From Prevotella sp. (lineage in GTDB: Bacteria; Bacteroidota; Bacteroidia; Bacteroidales; Bacteroidaceae), in the NCBI GenBank assembly GCA_017475005.1, contig JAFVGI010000038.1:101386-165385 (forward strand): a DNA stretch of 64,000 nucleotides, given 5' to 3'. Both the position numbers and the translations under genes were made by a program. Below, piece after piece: positions 1-8,733 of the stretch. The stretch's first letter is position 1; every line of letters begins with the position of its first letter. Below the pieces are notes generated by a model. It made no database searches. It was not told the DNA's origin and saw only the letters and a program-made list of their open reading frames with translations.

Positions 1-743
1 TCCCAAGAGGTGGAGCACATGGGGCTTCTATAATACCAGTTGATTCTGAGCATAGCGCCATCTTCCAGAGTATAGTGGGAGAAAGTGGTAATGAAATAGA
101 AAAGATATTGTTGACTGCATCTGGAGGTCCTTTCCGTCTCAAAACCCTTGACGAGATGAAAACCATGACAGCAGCAGATGCCCTAAAGCATCCCACATGG
201 GATATGGGGGCAAAGATTACCATAGATTCAGCCTCAATGATGAACAAGGGATTTGAGGTAATTGAAGCTAAATGGCTATTTGGGGTAGATGCGGACAAAA
301 TACAAGTTCTTGTACACCCACAAAGCATAGTACATAGTGCTGTTCAATTTAAAGACGGAGCCATAAAGGCACAATTAGGAGTACCAGATATGCGTCTGCC
401 TATACAATATGCCTTCACATATCCTGACAGACTAAACATGAGTGGAGACAGATTGGATTTCTTTAAGCAGCCGTTAGAATTCTTTGAGCCAGACCTTAAG
501 AAATTTAAATGTCTTGCTCTTGCCTTTGAAGCAATCAAGAGAGGTGGTAACGCATGCTGTGTAGTAAATGCTGCCAACGAAATAGTTAACTTCGCCTTCA
601 GACAAGGGCGCATCGGATTCCTAGACATGGGAGATATTATAGAGAAGACACTCGAGCGTGCAACAGTAATTAAGAAACCAACATACGAAGATTATATTAA
701 CAGTGATAACGAAGCTAGAAAGATAGCAGAAGAACTACTATGA
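1..743 (+). CDS. dxr: 1-deoxy-D-xylulose 5-phosphate reductoisomerase, 3' part
   Basis: Second enzyme of the MEP isoprenoid pathway: NADPH-dependent conversion of DXP to MEP in the cytoplasm. The open frame enters from the left edge (codons begin at base 3), so the N-terminal NADPH-binding part is outside the window. Visible are the IIPVDSEHSAIFQ segment, LTASGGPFR, and the catalytic-domain stretch with TIDSASMMNKGFEVIEA followed by HPQSIVHS, all diagnostic for Dxr. The C-terminal helical domain is intact and ends at a TGA that overlaps the rseP ATG (ATGA), so the two genes are translationally coupled. A dxr-rseP order is common in bacteria. Identification is firm; only the start is missing. 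Confidence 0.96.
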   Translation, partial: PRGGAHGASIIPVDSEHSAIFQSIVGESGNEIEKILLTASGGPFRLKTLDEMKTMTAADALKHPTWDMGAKITIDSASMMNKGFEVIEAKWLFGVDADKIQVLVHPQSIVHSAVQFKDGAIKAQLGVPDMRLPIQYAFTYPDRLNMSGDRLDFFKQPLEFFEPDLKKFKCLALAFEAIKRGGNACCVVNAANEIVNFAFRQGRIGFLDMGDIIEKTLERATVIKKPTYEDYINSDNEARKIAEELL

Positions 744-2191
744 TGAGTCCATTTTTAATTAAAACACTTGAATTTATTCTCGCCATTACCATCCTCGTGG
801 CTCTCCACGAAGGAGGACACTTCTTTTTCTCTAAACTCTTTGGCGTAAGAGTAAATAAATTTTACGTTTTCTTTGATTATAAGTTCAAACTTTTCTCAAC
901 AAAGTTCAATTGGTGGAGAAAGCTACGCGGTCTGCCTCCTGCTAAAAAGAAAGAAGACGGCTCTTACGAATACGAAGGAACAGAATATGGTATTGGATGG
1001 ATCCCCCTTGGCGGATATTGTCAGATAGAGGGTATGATAGACGAGACACAACATGATGTCGCTAAATTACAAGAACCTGCACAACCTTGGGAATTTAGGA
1101 GTAAGCCTTGTTGGCAAAGATTATTGATAATGATAGGTGGCGTCTTGGTAAATTTCCTGCTCGCCTTGGTGATATATTGTGCAGTCTTCTTTGCATGGGG
1201 TGAAGACTATATCGCAGTAAAAGATATGCCTTATGGCATGAAATTCAATGAGGATGCCAAAGCATTAGGATTCAAGGACAACGACATTTTGACAGGATGC
1301 ACTGATGTCGATGGAAAAACAATAGAATTCCGCGAATTTGGTGCACAATTATTTAGAGACATCGCAGCAGCAAAGTCTGTCAACGTAATACGCGATGGCA
1401 AGGAAACAGCAATTGCCACACCAGGCAATCTGTCTCTGTTGGAAATGCTGAAAACAGACCCGGTATTCTGCAGACCATTTGTTCCGGCTGAGGTAGATAC
1501 AATTCTGACTGGTACCCCTGCAGCAAAAGTTGGTTTGAAGAAGGGTGATAAGATTATCTCACTTGGCGGAAAACCCATTGATTCGTGGAATACATTCACC
1601 TATGAAACAGGACGCATGACGGACATGCTTACTGATTGCAATACTAAAGCAGACTCAATAAAGGTTCTCACAAAGCAGATTGTTTATCAACGCGGAACAT
1701 CAACAGATACGGTCAATGTGACATTCGACAACGAAGTAAAATTGGGTGTCGGCATGACCACCATTGCTAAATATGCTAACATAACACACATTGAGCATGA
1801 CATCCTATCATGTATTCCTGCAGGATGTGGCTATGCAATAGATATGTTAGGCGGCTATGTTAGCGACCTGAAATATGTAGCAACAAAAGAAGGAGCTAAA
1901 AGCCTGGGGGGATTTGGAGCCATCGGAAGTATGTTTCCACCTGTATGGGATTGGTACATGTTCTGGATGATGACTGCATTTTTAAGTATCATACTCGCAT
2001 TTATGAACATACTGCCAATACCAGCCCTTGACGGAGGACATGTTATGTTCTTGCTTTATGAAATGATTTTCCGCAGAAAACCGGGACTAAAATTCATGTT
2101 AAGGGCAGAATATGTTGGCATGGGAATACTGCTTTTACTGATGGTTGTAGCAAATCTAAATGACATACTGAGATGGCTGGGAATGATGTAA
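740..2191 (+). CDS. rseP: RIP metalloprotease RseP (site-2 protease family)
   Basis: Intramembrane zinc protease that cleaves anti-sigma factors or leftover signal peptides inside the inner membrane. The 483-aa protein has the zinc motif HEGGH at residues 23-27 in the first membrane segment and the second motif LDGGH at about 430-434 in a C-terminal membrane segment. A PDZ-like region lies around residues 250-300 (GTPAAKVGLKKGDKI). Length and order of parts fit RseP. The ATG overlaps the dxr stop by 4 bp. Its TAA stop (2189-2191) forms the first bases of the left inverted repeat of the DUF559 element that follows. A possible substrate, the single-TM anti-sigma-like protein at 37337-38023, is in this window, but that link is inference. 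Confidence 0.95.
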   Translation: MMSPFLIKTLEFILAITILVALHEGGHFFFSKLFGVRVNKFYVFFDYKFKLFSTKFNWWRKLRGLPPAKKKEDGSYEYEGTEYGIGWIPLGGYCQIEGMIDETQHDVAKLQEPAQPWEFRSKPCWQRLLIMIGGVLVNFLLALVIYCAVFFAWGEDYIAVKDMPYGMKFNEDAKALGFKDNDILTGCTDVDGKTIEFREFGAQLFRDIAAAKSVNVIRDGKETAIATPGNLSLLEMLKTDPVFCRPFVPAEVDTILTGTPAAKVGLKKGDKIISLGGKPIDSWNTFTYETGRMTDMLTDCNTKADSIKVLTKQIVYQRGTSTDTVNVTFDNEVKLGVGMTTIAKYANITHIEHDILSCIPAGCGYAIDMLGGYVSDLKYVATKEGAKSLGGFGAIGSMFPPVWDWYMFWMMTAFLSIILAFMNILPIPALDGGHVMFLLYEMIFRRKPGLKFMLRAEYVGMGILLLLMVVANLNDILRWLGMM

Positions 2192-2218
2192 CCTCCCCTA
2201 CCCCCTCCCAAGGAGGGG
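2189..2218 (+). repeat. Left inverted repeat of the DUF559 element
   Basis: Thirty bases starting at the rseP stop TAA and containing a 7-bp palindromic stem (CCCCTCC/GGAGGGG, loop CAA). It is the inverted counterpart of 2633-2662. Confidence 0.75.
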
Positions 2219-2227
2219 AAGAGAGTA

Positions 2228-3214
2228 ATGAAAAATAATTTTGCATACATAACCTCAACAACAGGGAACTACACCCTGCTGAAACACCTGGCAAAAGAAA
2301 ACAGGAAGCACATGACAGAAGCCGAATCAGTTCTTTGGAATGTGCTTAGAGAAAAACAACTTGGCGTAAAGTTTCGGCGACAACATCCCATATGTGATTT
2401 CATTGTTGACTTTCTCTGTTTGCCCCTCAATCTTATTATTGAAGTTGATGGTGGATACCACAAAAACAAGGAACAACAAATATTAGACATCGAAAGAGAG
2501 GATATTCTAAAAAGAACAGGTTATACCATTTTAAGATATACGAACGAAGAAGTGATTCAAGACACACAAAGAGTTATTAACATGATTAATTCTAAAATAC
2601 AAGAAATACAAAACAAGCCAGATGGCGGTGCCCCCCTCCTTGGGAGGGGCAGGGGGAGGTTACTTATTTTCTCTGCTCCAAGTGGTAGTGGGAAATCCAC
2701 CATTATCAACTGGTTGATGAAAGAACATCCAGAGTTGAACATGAAGTTTAGCATCTCGTGTACATCACGTCCCCCACGTGGTCAAGAACAAAATGGCATA
2801 GAGTATTTTTTCCTCACCCCAGAGGAATTCCGCAAGAAGATTGCCAATGACGAGTTCGTAGAATACGAAGAAGTTTATACCGACCGCTACTACGGCACCT
2901 TGAAGAGTCAAGTGGAGAAACAACTGGTGAATGGTGAGAATGTAGTTTTCGACGTTGACGTGCATGGCGCTATGAACATCAAGAAAGCATATACTGAACA
3001 AGCTTTAAGTTTATTCATTCAGCCCCCATCAATTGAAGAATTACGCAAGCGCCTCACAGACAGAGGTACTGAGGTTCAAGAAGATATTGAGAAGAGAATC
3101 GGCCGAGCAGAATATGAGCTTACCTTCGCAGATAAATTCGACACCGTCATCATTAATGATGATTTAAATAAAGCAAAAGAAGAAACGCTGAAGAAAATAC
3201 AGGCATTTTTATAA
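2228..3214 (+). CDS. gmk: DUF559 nuclease-like domain fused in frame to guanylate kinase
   Basis: Guanylate kinase phosphorylates GMP to GDP and is normally essential. In this 328-aa frame, residues about 20-125 are a DUF559 domain (Vsr/PD-(D/E)XK-like fold) with D57, D61 and the E72-V-D74 strand typical of the family. Residues about 145-328 are a complete Gmk with the P-loop PSGSGKST (about 151-158), the TSRPPRGQE GMP-binding stretch and the YYGT motif. The right inverted repeat is translated as the Pro/Gly/Arg-rich junction. No ATG, GTG or TTG lies in frame between the repeat and the conserved Gmk start. Gmk must therefore come from the fusion, from the internal ATG at 2582 (residue 119), or by processing. 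The gene lies 36 bp after rseP and 9 bp before the next gene. Confidence 0.9.
   Translation: MKNNFAYITSTTGNYTLLKHLAKENRKHMTEAESVLWNVLREKQLGVKFRRQHPICDFIVDFLCLPLNLIIEVDGGYHKNKEQQILDIEREDILKRTGYTILRYTNEEVIQDTQRVINMINSKIQEIQNKPDGGAPLLGRGRGRLLIFSAPSGSGKSTIINWLMKEHPELNMKFSISCTSRPPRGQEQNGIEYFFLTPEEFRKKIANDEFVEYEEVYTDRYYGTLKSQVEKQLVNGENVVFDVDVHGAMNIKKAYTEQALSLFIQPPSIEELRKRLTDRGTEVQEDIEKRIGRAEYELTFADKFDTVIINDDLNKAKEETLKKIQAFL
2633..2662 (-). repeat. Right inverted repeat of the DUF559 element, translated inside gmk
   Basis: Inverted copy of 2189-2218 with the same 17-mer palindrome. It is read through in frame and encodes the linker directly before the Gmk residues LLIFSAPSG. Confidence 0.75.
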
Positions 3215-3223
3215 AGTACCAAA

Positions 3224-4159
3224 ATGAAGAAAATAACGATTCTTCTACCCACATACAATGAAGAGCCATCCTTTTCCATGATTAAGGAATGTATGGCGCA
3301 AGTTTTGAAGGATAACCCAGGATATGAATGGGAGTTCCTTTTCATAAATGACGGAAGTACGGACAATACTTTACAACAAATCATTCGCTTACATAATGAA
3401 GATTCTCACTATAGTTACATAGACCTATCACGGAATTATGGTAAGGAGATTGCTATGATGGCAGGATTTGACTATGTGTCAAGTGATGCTGTTATAATTA
3501 TGGATTCAGACATGCAACATCCAGTTGAAGTCATCCCAGAGATGATAAAATGGTGGGAACAAGGTTACGATGATGTTTATGCAGAGCGTATGAATTCACA
3601 AGAAACATGGTTCAAGAAGAAATCTTCACAATGGTATTACCAAATTCTTCAACATTTAACTCGGGTTCCCATACAACGAAACACAGGTGATTTTAGGCTT
3701 TTGGATCGTTCATGTATAGAAGCTCTCAAACAAATGCGTGAAACAGAACGTAACACAAAAGGCATGTATTCATGGATTGGATTCCATAAAAAAGGCATTA
3801 CCTATAAACAAAAAGAGCGATTGGAAGGCAACACAAAATGGAGCTTTATGAGTTTACTTAATCTAGCATTAAACGGTATCATGAGCTATACCATTGCCCC
3901 TTTGCGCATTGTATCTGTTATTGGGCTATTAGTATCACTCATTGCATTCGCATATTTGTTATATATTCTCATCACAACATGGATATATGGTGACCCAGTT
4001 GCTGGCTATCCGACTATAATGGTGACCATACTATTTCTTGGTGGAATACAGTTACTCGGAATTGGCATCGTAGGAGAATATCTTGGAAGAGTATTCAATG
4101 AAGTGAAGAGAAGACCCGGATATTTTGTAAATAAAGTCGTAATGGGAAAGAAAAACTAA
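3224..4159 (+). CDS. GT2 polyprenyl-phosphate sugar synthase-like glycosyltransferase (GtrB/DPM1 type)
   Basis: Probably transfers a sugar from a nucleotide donor to undecaprenyl phosphate at the inner leaflet, giving a donor for membrane glycosyltransferases. The N-terminal GT-A domain shows LLPTYNEE, INDGSTDNT, SRNYGKE and the metal-binding D94-S-D96 followed by MQHP, the usual signature of the DPM1/GtrB/ArnC group. Two hydrophobic segments at about residues 228-250 and 262-285 match the two C-terminal helices of GtrB. Its neighbour is a GT87-like multi-membrane protein, a class that uses polyprenyl-phosphate sugars, so the pair may work together. The transferred sugar cannot be read from sequence. 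Confidence 0.88.
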   Translation: MKKITILLPTYNEEPSFSMIKECMAQVLKDNPGYEWEFLFINDGSTDNTLQQIIRLHNEDSHYSYIDLSRNYGKEIAMMAGFDYVSSDAVIIMDSDMQHPVEVIPEMIKWWEQGYDDVYAERMNSQETWFKKKSSQWYYQILQHLTRVPIQRNTGDFRLLDRSCIEALKQMRETERNTKGMYSWIGFHKKGITYKQKERLEGNTKWSFMSLLNLALNGIMSYTIAPLRIVSVIGLLVSLIAFAYLLYILITTWIYGDPVAGYPTIMVTILFLGGIQLLGIGIVGEYLGRVFNEVKRRPGYFVNKVVMGKKN

Positions 4160-4175
4160 TATAATAAAGAATATT

Positions 4176-5396
4176 ATGAACATCGGAAGAATCAAAATAT
4201 TCCTGTCTGACAGACGAACAATGTTCGGCTTGTGGATCCTGTTAGGGATTATAAGTGCCCTGACAAAACTGACACGTCACAACAACTTTGACATCTTCCG
4301 CTATGTCTTCTATAATACTTGGAACCAGACATCGCTATATGCGGAGAACACTGACGGGGGACATTGGGACATAAACCACTACGGGCCATTCTTCTCAATG
4401 ATTATTGCGCCCTTTGCAGTCATTCCGACATGGTTAGGACTGATACTTTGGAACACCTGCCTGACAGTATTTCTTTATTGGGCAATAGCAAGGCTTACGA
4501 GCCTCAAGATAGAGTCCTCGACATTCCAGCCATACCTTAACATTCTGATTGTTTACTTCTGTGCACACGAATTGCTGACTGCACTTTTCATGCAGCAGTT
4601 TAACATAGCCATTGCAGCAATCATAATGTTGTCATTCTACTTCGTGGAGAAAGAACGTGACGAGTATGCCACATTCTTCATTGTTGTAGGTACCTTGGTG
4701 AAACTGTATGGCATTGTAGGCTTAGTATTCTTTTTCTTCTCAAAGCACAAAGTACGCTATCTGATATCGCTTATTATTTGGTCAGTAGTGCTCTTTTGCC
4801 TTCCGATGCTTATATCTTCCCCAGAATTCCAAATACAGCAGTATCAGGAATGGTTTACCAATCTAATGGATAAAAATGCAGAAAATATTCTTTCTGGAGC
4901 ACAGAACATATCATTAATGGGAATGATAACAAAGATAACCTACGGCATCAGCGGAGGAAAGATAATTCATGATGCTTCTTGGATTATACTTCTTGGCATG
5001 CTACTGATGGCAATAGGCTATTTCAGGATATGTCAATGGAAAAGTCAGTTGTTCCGCATACAGATACTTGCTGCCGTTATGATGTTCGTAGTGCTTTTCT
5101 CTACAGGTTCCGAATCGAGCGGCTACATCACACCATTCGTCGGCATATGTATATGGTATTGCTGCGTACCCTGGCAAAGGACCCGTTGGGATATCGCATT
5201 GATGATATTTGCCTTTTTCGTTACGTCCATGTCGCCATCTGACATATTTCCTGCATACATCAGGAAAGAATGGATTCAGCCTTATGCCCTCAAGGCTCTG
5301 CCCATAACTATAATATGGCTGAAGCAGGCATATGAGATAATATGTAAGTCCTATATAGTTAATCCACAATCCGCAAATGATACTGCTAAGCTTTGA
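4176..5396 (+). CDS. Integral membrane glycosyltransferase, GT87/DUF2029-like
   Basis: A 406-aa polytopic protein with about nine to ten hydrophobic segments and the early periplasmic-loop pattern ending in NHYGPFFSMIIAPFA, characteristic of GT87 (DUF2029) proteins. That family uses polyprenyl-phosphate-linked sugars to modify glycans or lipids outside the inner membrane. It begins 16 bp after the GtrB-like gene that could make its donor. The 3' end overlaps the next gene (start 5377) by 20 bp, suggesting translational coupling. The family call rests on hydrophobicity and this motif and is less certain than those of its neighbours. Confidence 0.75.
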   Translation: MNIGRIKIFLSDRRTMFGLWILLGIISALTKLTRHNNFDIFRYVFYNTWNQTSLYAENTDGGHWDINHYGPFFSMIIAPFAVIPTWLGLILWNTCLTVFLYWAIARLTSLKIESSTFQPYLNILIVYFCAHELLTALFMQQFNIAIAAIIMLSFYFVEKERDEYATFFIVVGTLVKLYGIVGLVFFFFSKHKVRYLISLIIWSVVLFCLPMLISSPEFQIQQYQEWFTNLMDKNAENILSGAQNISLMGMITKITYGISGGKIIHDASWIILLGMLLMAIGYFRICQWKSQLFRIQILAAVMMFVVLFSTGSESSGYITPFVGICIWYCCVPWQRTRWDIALMIFAFFVTSMSPSDIFPAYIRKEWIQPYALKALPITIIWLKQAYEIICKSYIVNPQSANDTAKL

Positions 5397-6171
5397 CACA
5401 GAGGAATTTGACGTACCACGTGAGCATGACGTTGACTATGACACGCTGAAGGAGGGTATGGAGGTATCGAAATATGGTACCAACCGCATACTCGACTGCC
5501 TGGAAGAATGCGGAGTAAAGGGTACATTCTTTTGCACGACTAACTTCGCCACCCACGCTCCGGAAGTGATGCAGCGCATCATCAATGGGGGTCACGAAGT
5601 TGCAGCACACGGATGCGACCACTGGAACCCTAAGGCAGACGACGTAATAAATTCCAAACGCATTCTCGAGGACATCACAGGACAATCAATCAAAGGTTAC
5701 AGACAGCCCAGGATGTTCAAGGTTGACATTGCAGAGCAGGCACGGCAGGGGTATTTATATAACGCAAGTCTTAACCCCGCATTTATCCCAGGACGATATA
5801 TGCACCTTACAACTCCACGCACATACTTCATGGAGAAAGGAGTGCTACAAATACCGGCATCTGTTTCACCGATATTAAGAATACCTATGTTCTGGCTATC
5901 ATTACATAATTTCCCAATATGGCTATATAAGGCTCTGATGTTCCGCATACTGAAGCATGATGGTTATTTCAATACATATTTCCACCCATGGGAATTCTAT
6001 CCGCTTGGAGAGCACCCAGAGCTTAAGATGCCATATATCATCCGACACAACGCTGGGCAAGGAATGTATGAAAGGCTGAAAGATGTTATTCTGAGCCTCA
6101 AGGCAAAGGGAGAAAAGTTCGGAACATACAAAGATTTCGCTGAGAGAATAATCAACAATGAAACCCATTAA
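5377..6171 (+). CDS. Polysaccharide deacetylase (NodB homology) family
   Basis: Predicted metal-dependent deacetylase (CE4-type fold) acting on an N-acetylated sugar. The first catalytic motif is SFDTEE at residues 5-10. The zinc-binding HxxxH is H78-GCD-H82. The arginine-containing YRQPRMFKV segment follows, with a late FHPWEF motif. This is the subgroup seen in exopolysaccharide loci (DUF3473-like C-terminus). There is no signal peptide, so it probably acts on a cytoplasmic or lipid-linked intermediate. It overlaps both neighbours (20 bp upstream, 14 bp downstream), placing it in one operon with the membrane glycosyltransferase and the sulfatase-fold enzyme. Confidence 0.9.
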   Translation: MILLSFDTEEFDVPREHDVDYDTLKEGMEVSKYGTNRILDCLEECGVKGTFFCTTNFATHAPEVMQRIINGGHEVAAHGCDHWNPKADDVINSKRILEDITGQSIKGYRQPRMFKVDIAEQARQGYLYNASLNPAFIPGRYMHLTTPRTYFMEKGVLQIPASVSPILRIPMFWLSLHNFPIWLYKALMFRILKHDGYFNTYFHPWEFYPLGEHPELKMPYIIRHNAGQGMYERLKDVILSLKAKGEKFGTYKDFAERIINNETH

Positions 6172-7945
6172 AGCCCTTATAACTATCTTCGTCTTATGGA
6201 CGTTAGTAGGAGTTGCGAGCAAGATTCCATTCCTGCTAATGTACAATGCCCCCGTTAGTACCGACGGACTGCTCGTTATATGGCATGGATTAAGGCTGGA
6301 CATAGCAATAGCAGGATACCTCAGTATGATTCCCGGATTAATACTAATAATTCAGGAGATTAGGGCATATAGATGGTATTATTGGCTATGGAAAGCATAT
6401 TTCTATATCACGTCACTTTTATACTCCCTTGCCATAATTGCCAATCTGGAATTGTATGGCTATTGGGGGTTTCCACTTGACAACACGCCCCTACTCTATC
6501 TCAGGACATCACCCAAAGATGCTTTCGCAAGTGCCCCTGCATGGCAAACAATATTTTTATTTTTCGTCATCCTTTTCGTTGCTTGGATTATATACAAGAT
6601 ATTCGTCAGAGTTACCAAACAATCAGAGTCTCCCCATACACCTATACATCGCCTATATTATGCTGTAGGATTACTAATTCTTACTCTTGCATTGATAATT
6701 CCCATACGAGGAGGATTCAGCACAGGAACAAACCATACAGGCTCCGTTTATTTCTCATCAGACATTAAACTGAACCATGCATCTGTTAATCCTGCATTCT
6801 GCTTTTTTGAGTCTGTCTCTCACCAGAAACAAGACCTCTCGACGATGTATCGTTTTATGGAAGACAAAGATGCTGAAAAGATATTTCAAGGGATGATTAA
6901 GACTGCAAGTATTAAGGGGACAAGAAATGCAAAAAACGTACTTCTTATCATACTTGAGAGTTTCTCTGATTCTATCATGCACATTCCTGGTGCTACACCG
7001 CAAATCAATAAATTATCCACAGAAGGCCTTTACTTTCCCAATTTCTATGCTAACAGTACAAGGACCGACAGAGCATTAGCCTCAATATTAAGTGGAGTTC
7101 CTGCTCAACCCACTATGACCATTTTGGATGTCCCGCGTATCAGCAATAGGCTGCCATCGCTTGCAAGTTCGCTCAAGCAACATGGATATGCCACCCATTT
7201 CTATTATGGCGGAGATACAAACTACAGCAATATGCAGTCGTATCTTATGGCAACTGGATTTCAGAAGGTAACAAGTGAAACTGATTTCCCTACCAAAGAA
7301 TTAATATGCAAGTGGGGAGCCCCCGATGAATATGTATATAACAGGCTACTCCATGACATCAAAGAAGAGACTTATGGCAAAGGGCAGAAGTGGTTCAAGG
7401 CAATACTTACAGAAAGCAGCCATGAACCGTTCGATGTACCATACAAAAGCAAGAACACAAATATTTCCTCATCAGATGTACTTAACGCTTTTGCCTATTC
7501 TGACAGATGCCTCGGTGATTTTATCAACGAAATGAGGGTTCTGCCTTGTTGGGACAATACGATAGTAGTTATTGTAGCAGACCACCTTGGAGCATATCCT
7601 GAAGATATTGACAACTACAAACAATGGAGATATCATATACCTTTTATTATATTGAATGCGGATATGGACATTGACGTCAATGTCATAGCCGGCCAGATAG
7701 ATATTCCCGCCACGATATTAAGCATTCTAGGATATGACCACCATGAATTCCTTTTCTCCAAAGACATGCGTGATGCAGATGCGCCACACTTTGCATTCTT
7801 CAGTTTCCCTGATGCTATGGGAATGGTAAAAGACGGGAGTTTTATGGTCTATGACAATAACAACAATCAGTTGCAAGGAACGCAAGAACTGGAGAATCAG
7901 GCAAAGGCATACTTGCAGAAACTATACGACTATCTTTCAAAATAA
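6158..7945 (+). CDS. LTA synthase-family membrane sulfatase-fold transferase
   Basis: A 595-aa protein with about five N-terminal membrane helices (residues 1-190) and a large extracytoplasmic alkaline phosphatase/sulfatase domain. The domain starts with LLIILESFSDS and contains the nucleophile-region motif NSTRTDRAL, then SSHEPFDVP and VIVADHLGAYP near the C-terminal metal site. LtaS/EptA relatives move phosphoglycerol or phosphoethanolamine from phospholipid onto glycans or lipid A. In this glycan cluster, decoration of LPS or capsule with a charged group is likely. The transferred group cannot be deduced. It overlaps the deacetylase by 14 bp. Confidence 0.9.
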   Translation: MKPIKALITIFVLWTLVGVASKIPFLLMYNAPVSTDGLLVIWHGLRLDIAIAGYLSMIPGLILIIQEIRAYRWYYWLWKAYFYITSLLYSLAIIANLELYGYWGFPLDNTPLLYLRTSPKDAFASAPAWQTIFLFFVILFVAWIIYKIFVRVTKQSESPHTPIHRLYYAVGLLILTLALIIPIRGGFSTGTNHTGSVYFSSDIKLNHASVNPAFCFFESVSHQKQDLSTMYRFMEDKDAEKIFQGMIKTASIKGTRNAKNVLLIILESFSDSIMHIPGATPQINKLSTEGLYFPNFYANSTRTDRALASILSGVPAQPTMTILDVPRISNRLPSLASSLKQHGYATHFYYGGDTNYSNMQSYLMATGFQKVTSETDFPTKELICKWGAPDEYVYNRLLHDIKEETYGKGQKWFKAILTESSHEPFDVPYKSKNTNISSSDVLNAFAYSDRCLGDFINEMRVLPCWDNTIVVIVADHLGAYPEDIDNYKQWRYHIPFIILNADMDIDVNVIAGQIDIPATILSILGYDHHEFLFSKDMRDADAPHFAFFSFPDAMGMVKDGSFMVYDNNNNQLQGTQELENQAKAYLQKLYDYLSK

Positions 7946-7952
7946 TAACAAT

Positions 7953-8690
7953 ATGAGAGCAATAATTCTGGCAGCTGGAATGGCATCACGCCTTCGTCCT
8001 TTAACAAACAACACTCCAAAGTGTCTACTTAAGATTGGTGAGCGTAGCCTACTGCAACGTTCTATTGATGCCCTGACAAGTAATGGCATTAAGGAAATCG
8101 TAATTGTTACAGGATATCTGCATAACCTAATAGAGGACTTCGTTAAGGAGCAATATCCCGATATAAACGTGTCATTTATCCATAATGATGTATATGATTC
8201 CACAAACAACATATACTCACTATGGCTAGCAGGTCCAAAAGCCGATGGAGAAGAAATACTGCTCCTTGACAGCGACCTGTTGTATGACCCGGAGATTATA
8301 ACACGTGTTCTCAACACACCTGCAGAGAATATTCTCACCCTCATACGTCACGACCTTGGTGAAGAGGAAATGAAGGTTGTAACAGACGGGGGCTCGGAGG
8401 GTAACATCACAGAAATCAGCAAAACCTGTTCTCCCACCGATGCCATCGGTGAAAGCCTTGGTATTGAAAAGATGGGAAAATCATACACCTCTGCTTTATA
8501 CAAAGAATTAGAGCCAATGATGAACCAAGAACATCTGGAGAATGTTTTCTACGAGAAAGCATTTGAACGTCTCATACCGAAAGGGCATACCTTCAAAGTG
8601 CTCGATGTGACAGATTTGTTCTCATGCGAGTTGGACACTGTCGAAGACTTTCAGAATGCCAAAGAGAGAATACCGCAGTCACTATATTAA
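7953..8690 (+). CDS. LicC-like sugar/choline-phosphate nucleotidyltransferase
   Basis: Cytoplasmic NTP transferase of the LicC/RmlA-like fold that activates phosphocholine or a sugar phosphate. Start chosen at 7953 because the protein then begins MRAIILAAGMASRLRPLT, the family N-terminus; the frame is open about 100 bp further up but that would overlap the previous gene. The nucleotide-binding loop is followed by PKCLLKIG, and a metal-binding acidic motif LLLDSDLLYD lies near residue 105. A run like STNNIYSLWLA is typical of LicC-type enzymes. With the LTA-synthase-like neighbour it hints at a zwitterionic modification of the surface glycan. A plain hexose-1-phosphate substrate is equally possible. 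Confidence 0.82.
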   Translation: MRAIILAAGMASRLRPLTNNTPKCLLKIGERSLLQRSIDALTSNGIKEIVIVTGYLHNLIEDFVKEQYPDINVSFIHNDVYDSTNNIYSLWLAGPKADGEEILLLDSDLLYDPEIITRVLNTPAENILTLIRHDLGEEEMKVVTDGGSEGNITEISKTCSPTDAIGESLGIEKMGKSYTSALYKELEPMMNQEHLENVFYEKAFERLIPKGHTFKVLDVTDLFSCELDTVEDFQNAKERIPQSLY

Positions 8691-8733
8691 AATTTGCAGA
8701 AATTCACATAACGAGTCTTTATCTTTTTCTAAC

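Larger units (their letters stand above)
2189..2662. mobile_element. Putative DUF559 element bounded by 30-bp hairpin-containing inverted repeats
   Basis: The left end (2189-2218) and right end (2633-2662) are inverted copies that match at 27 of 30 positions. They begin TAACCTCCCC and contain the identical 17-mer CCCCTCCCAAGGAGGGG, itself a 7-bp stem with a CAA loop. Between them is one DUF559 ORF. The element sits exactly between the rseP stop codon and the first conserved residues of Gmk. The architecture of hairpin ends around one nuclease-like gene suggests a mobile or formerly mobile unit. Mobility is inferred: no transposase motif and no clear target duplication are visible. Confidence 0.6.

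Noticed and set aside
2228-3214. DUF559-gmk fusion as a sequencing or assembly frame error
   Set aside because: The frame is open across the junction with no extra stop, both domains are intact, and matching inverted repeats give a biological explanation.
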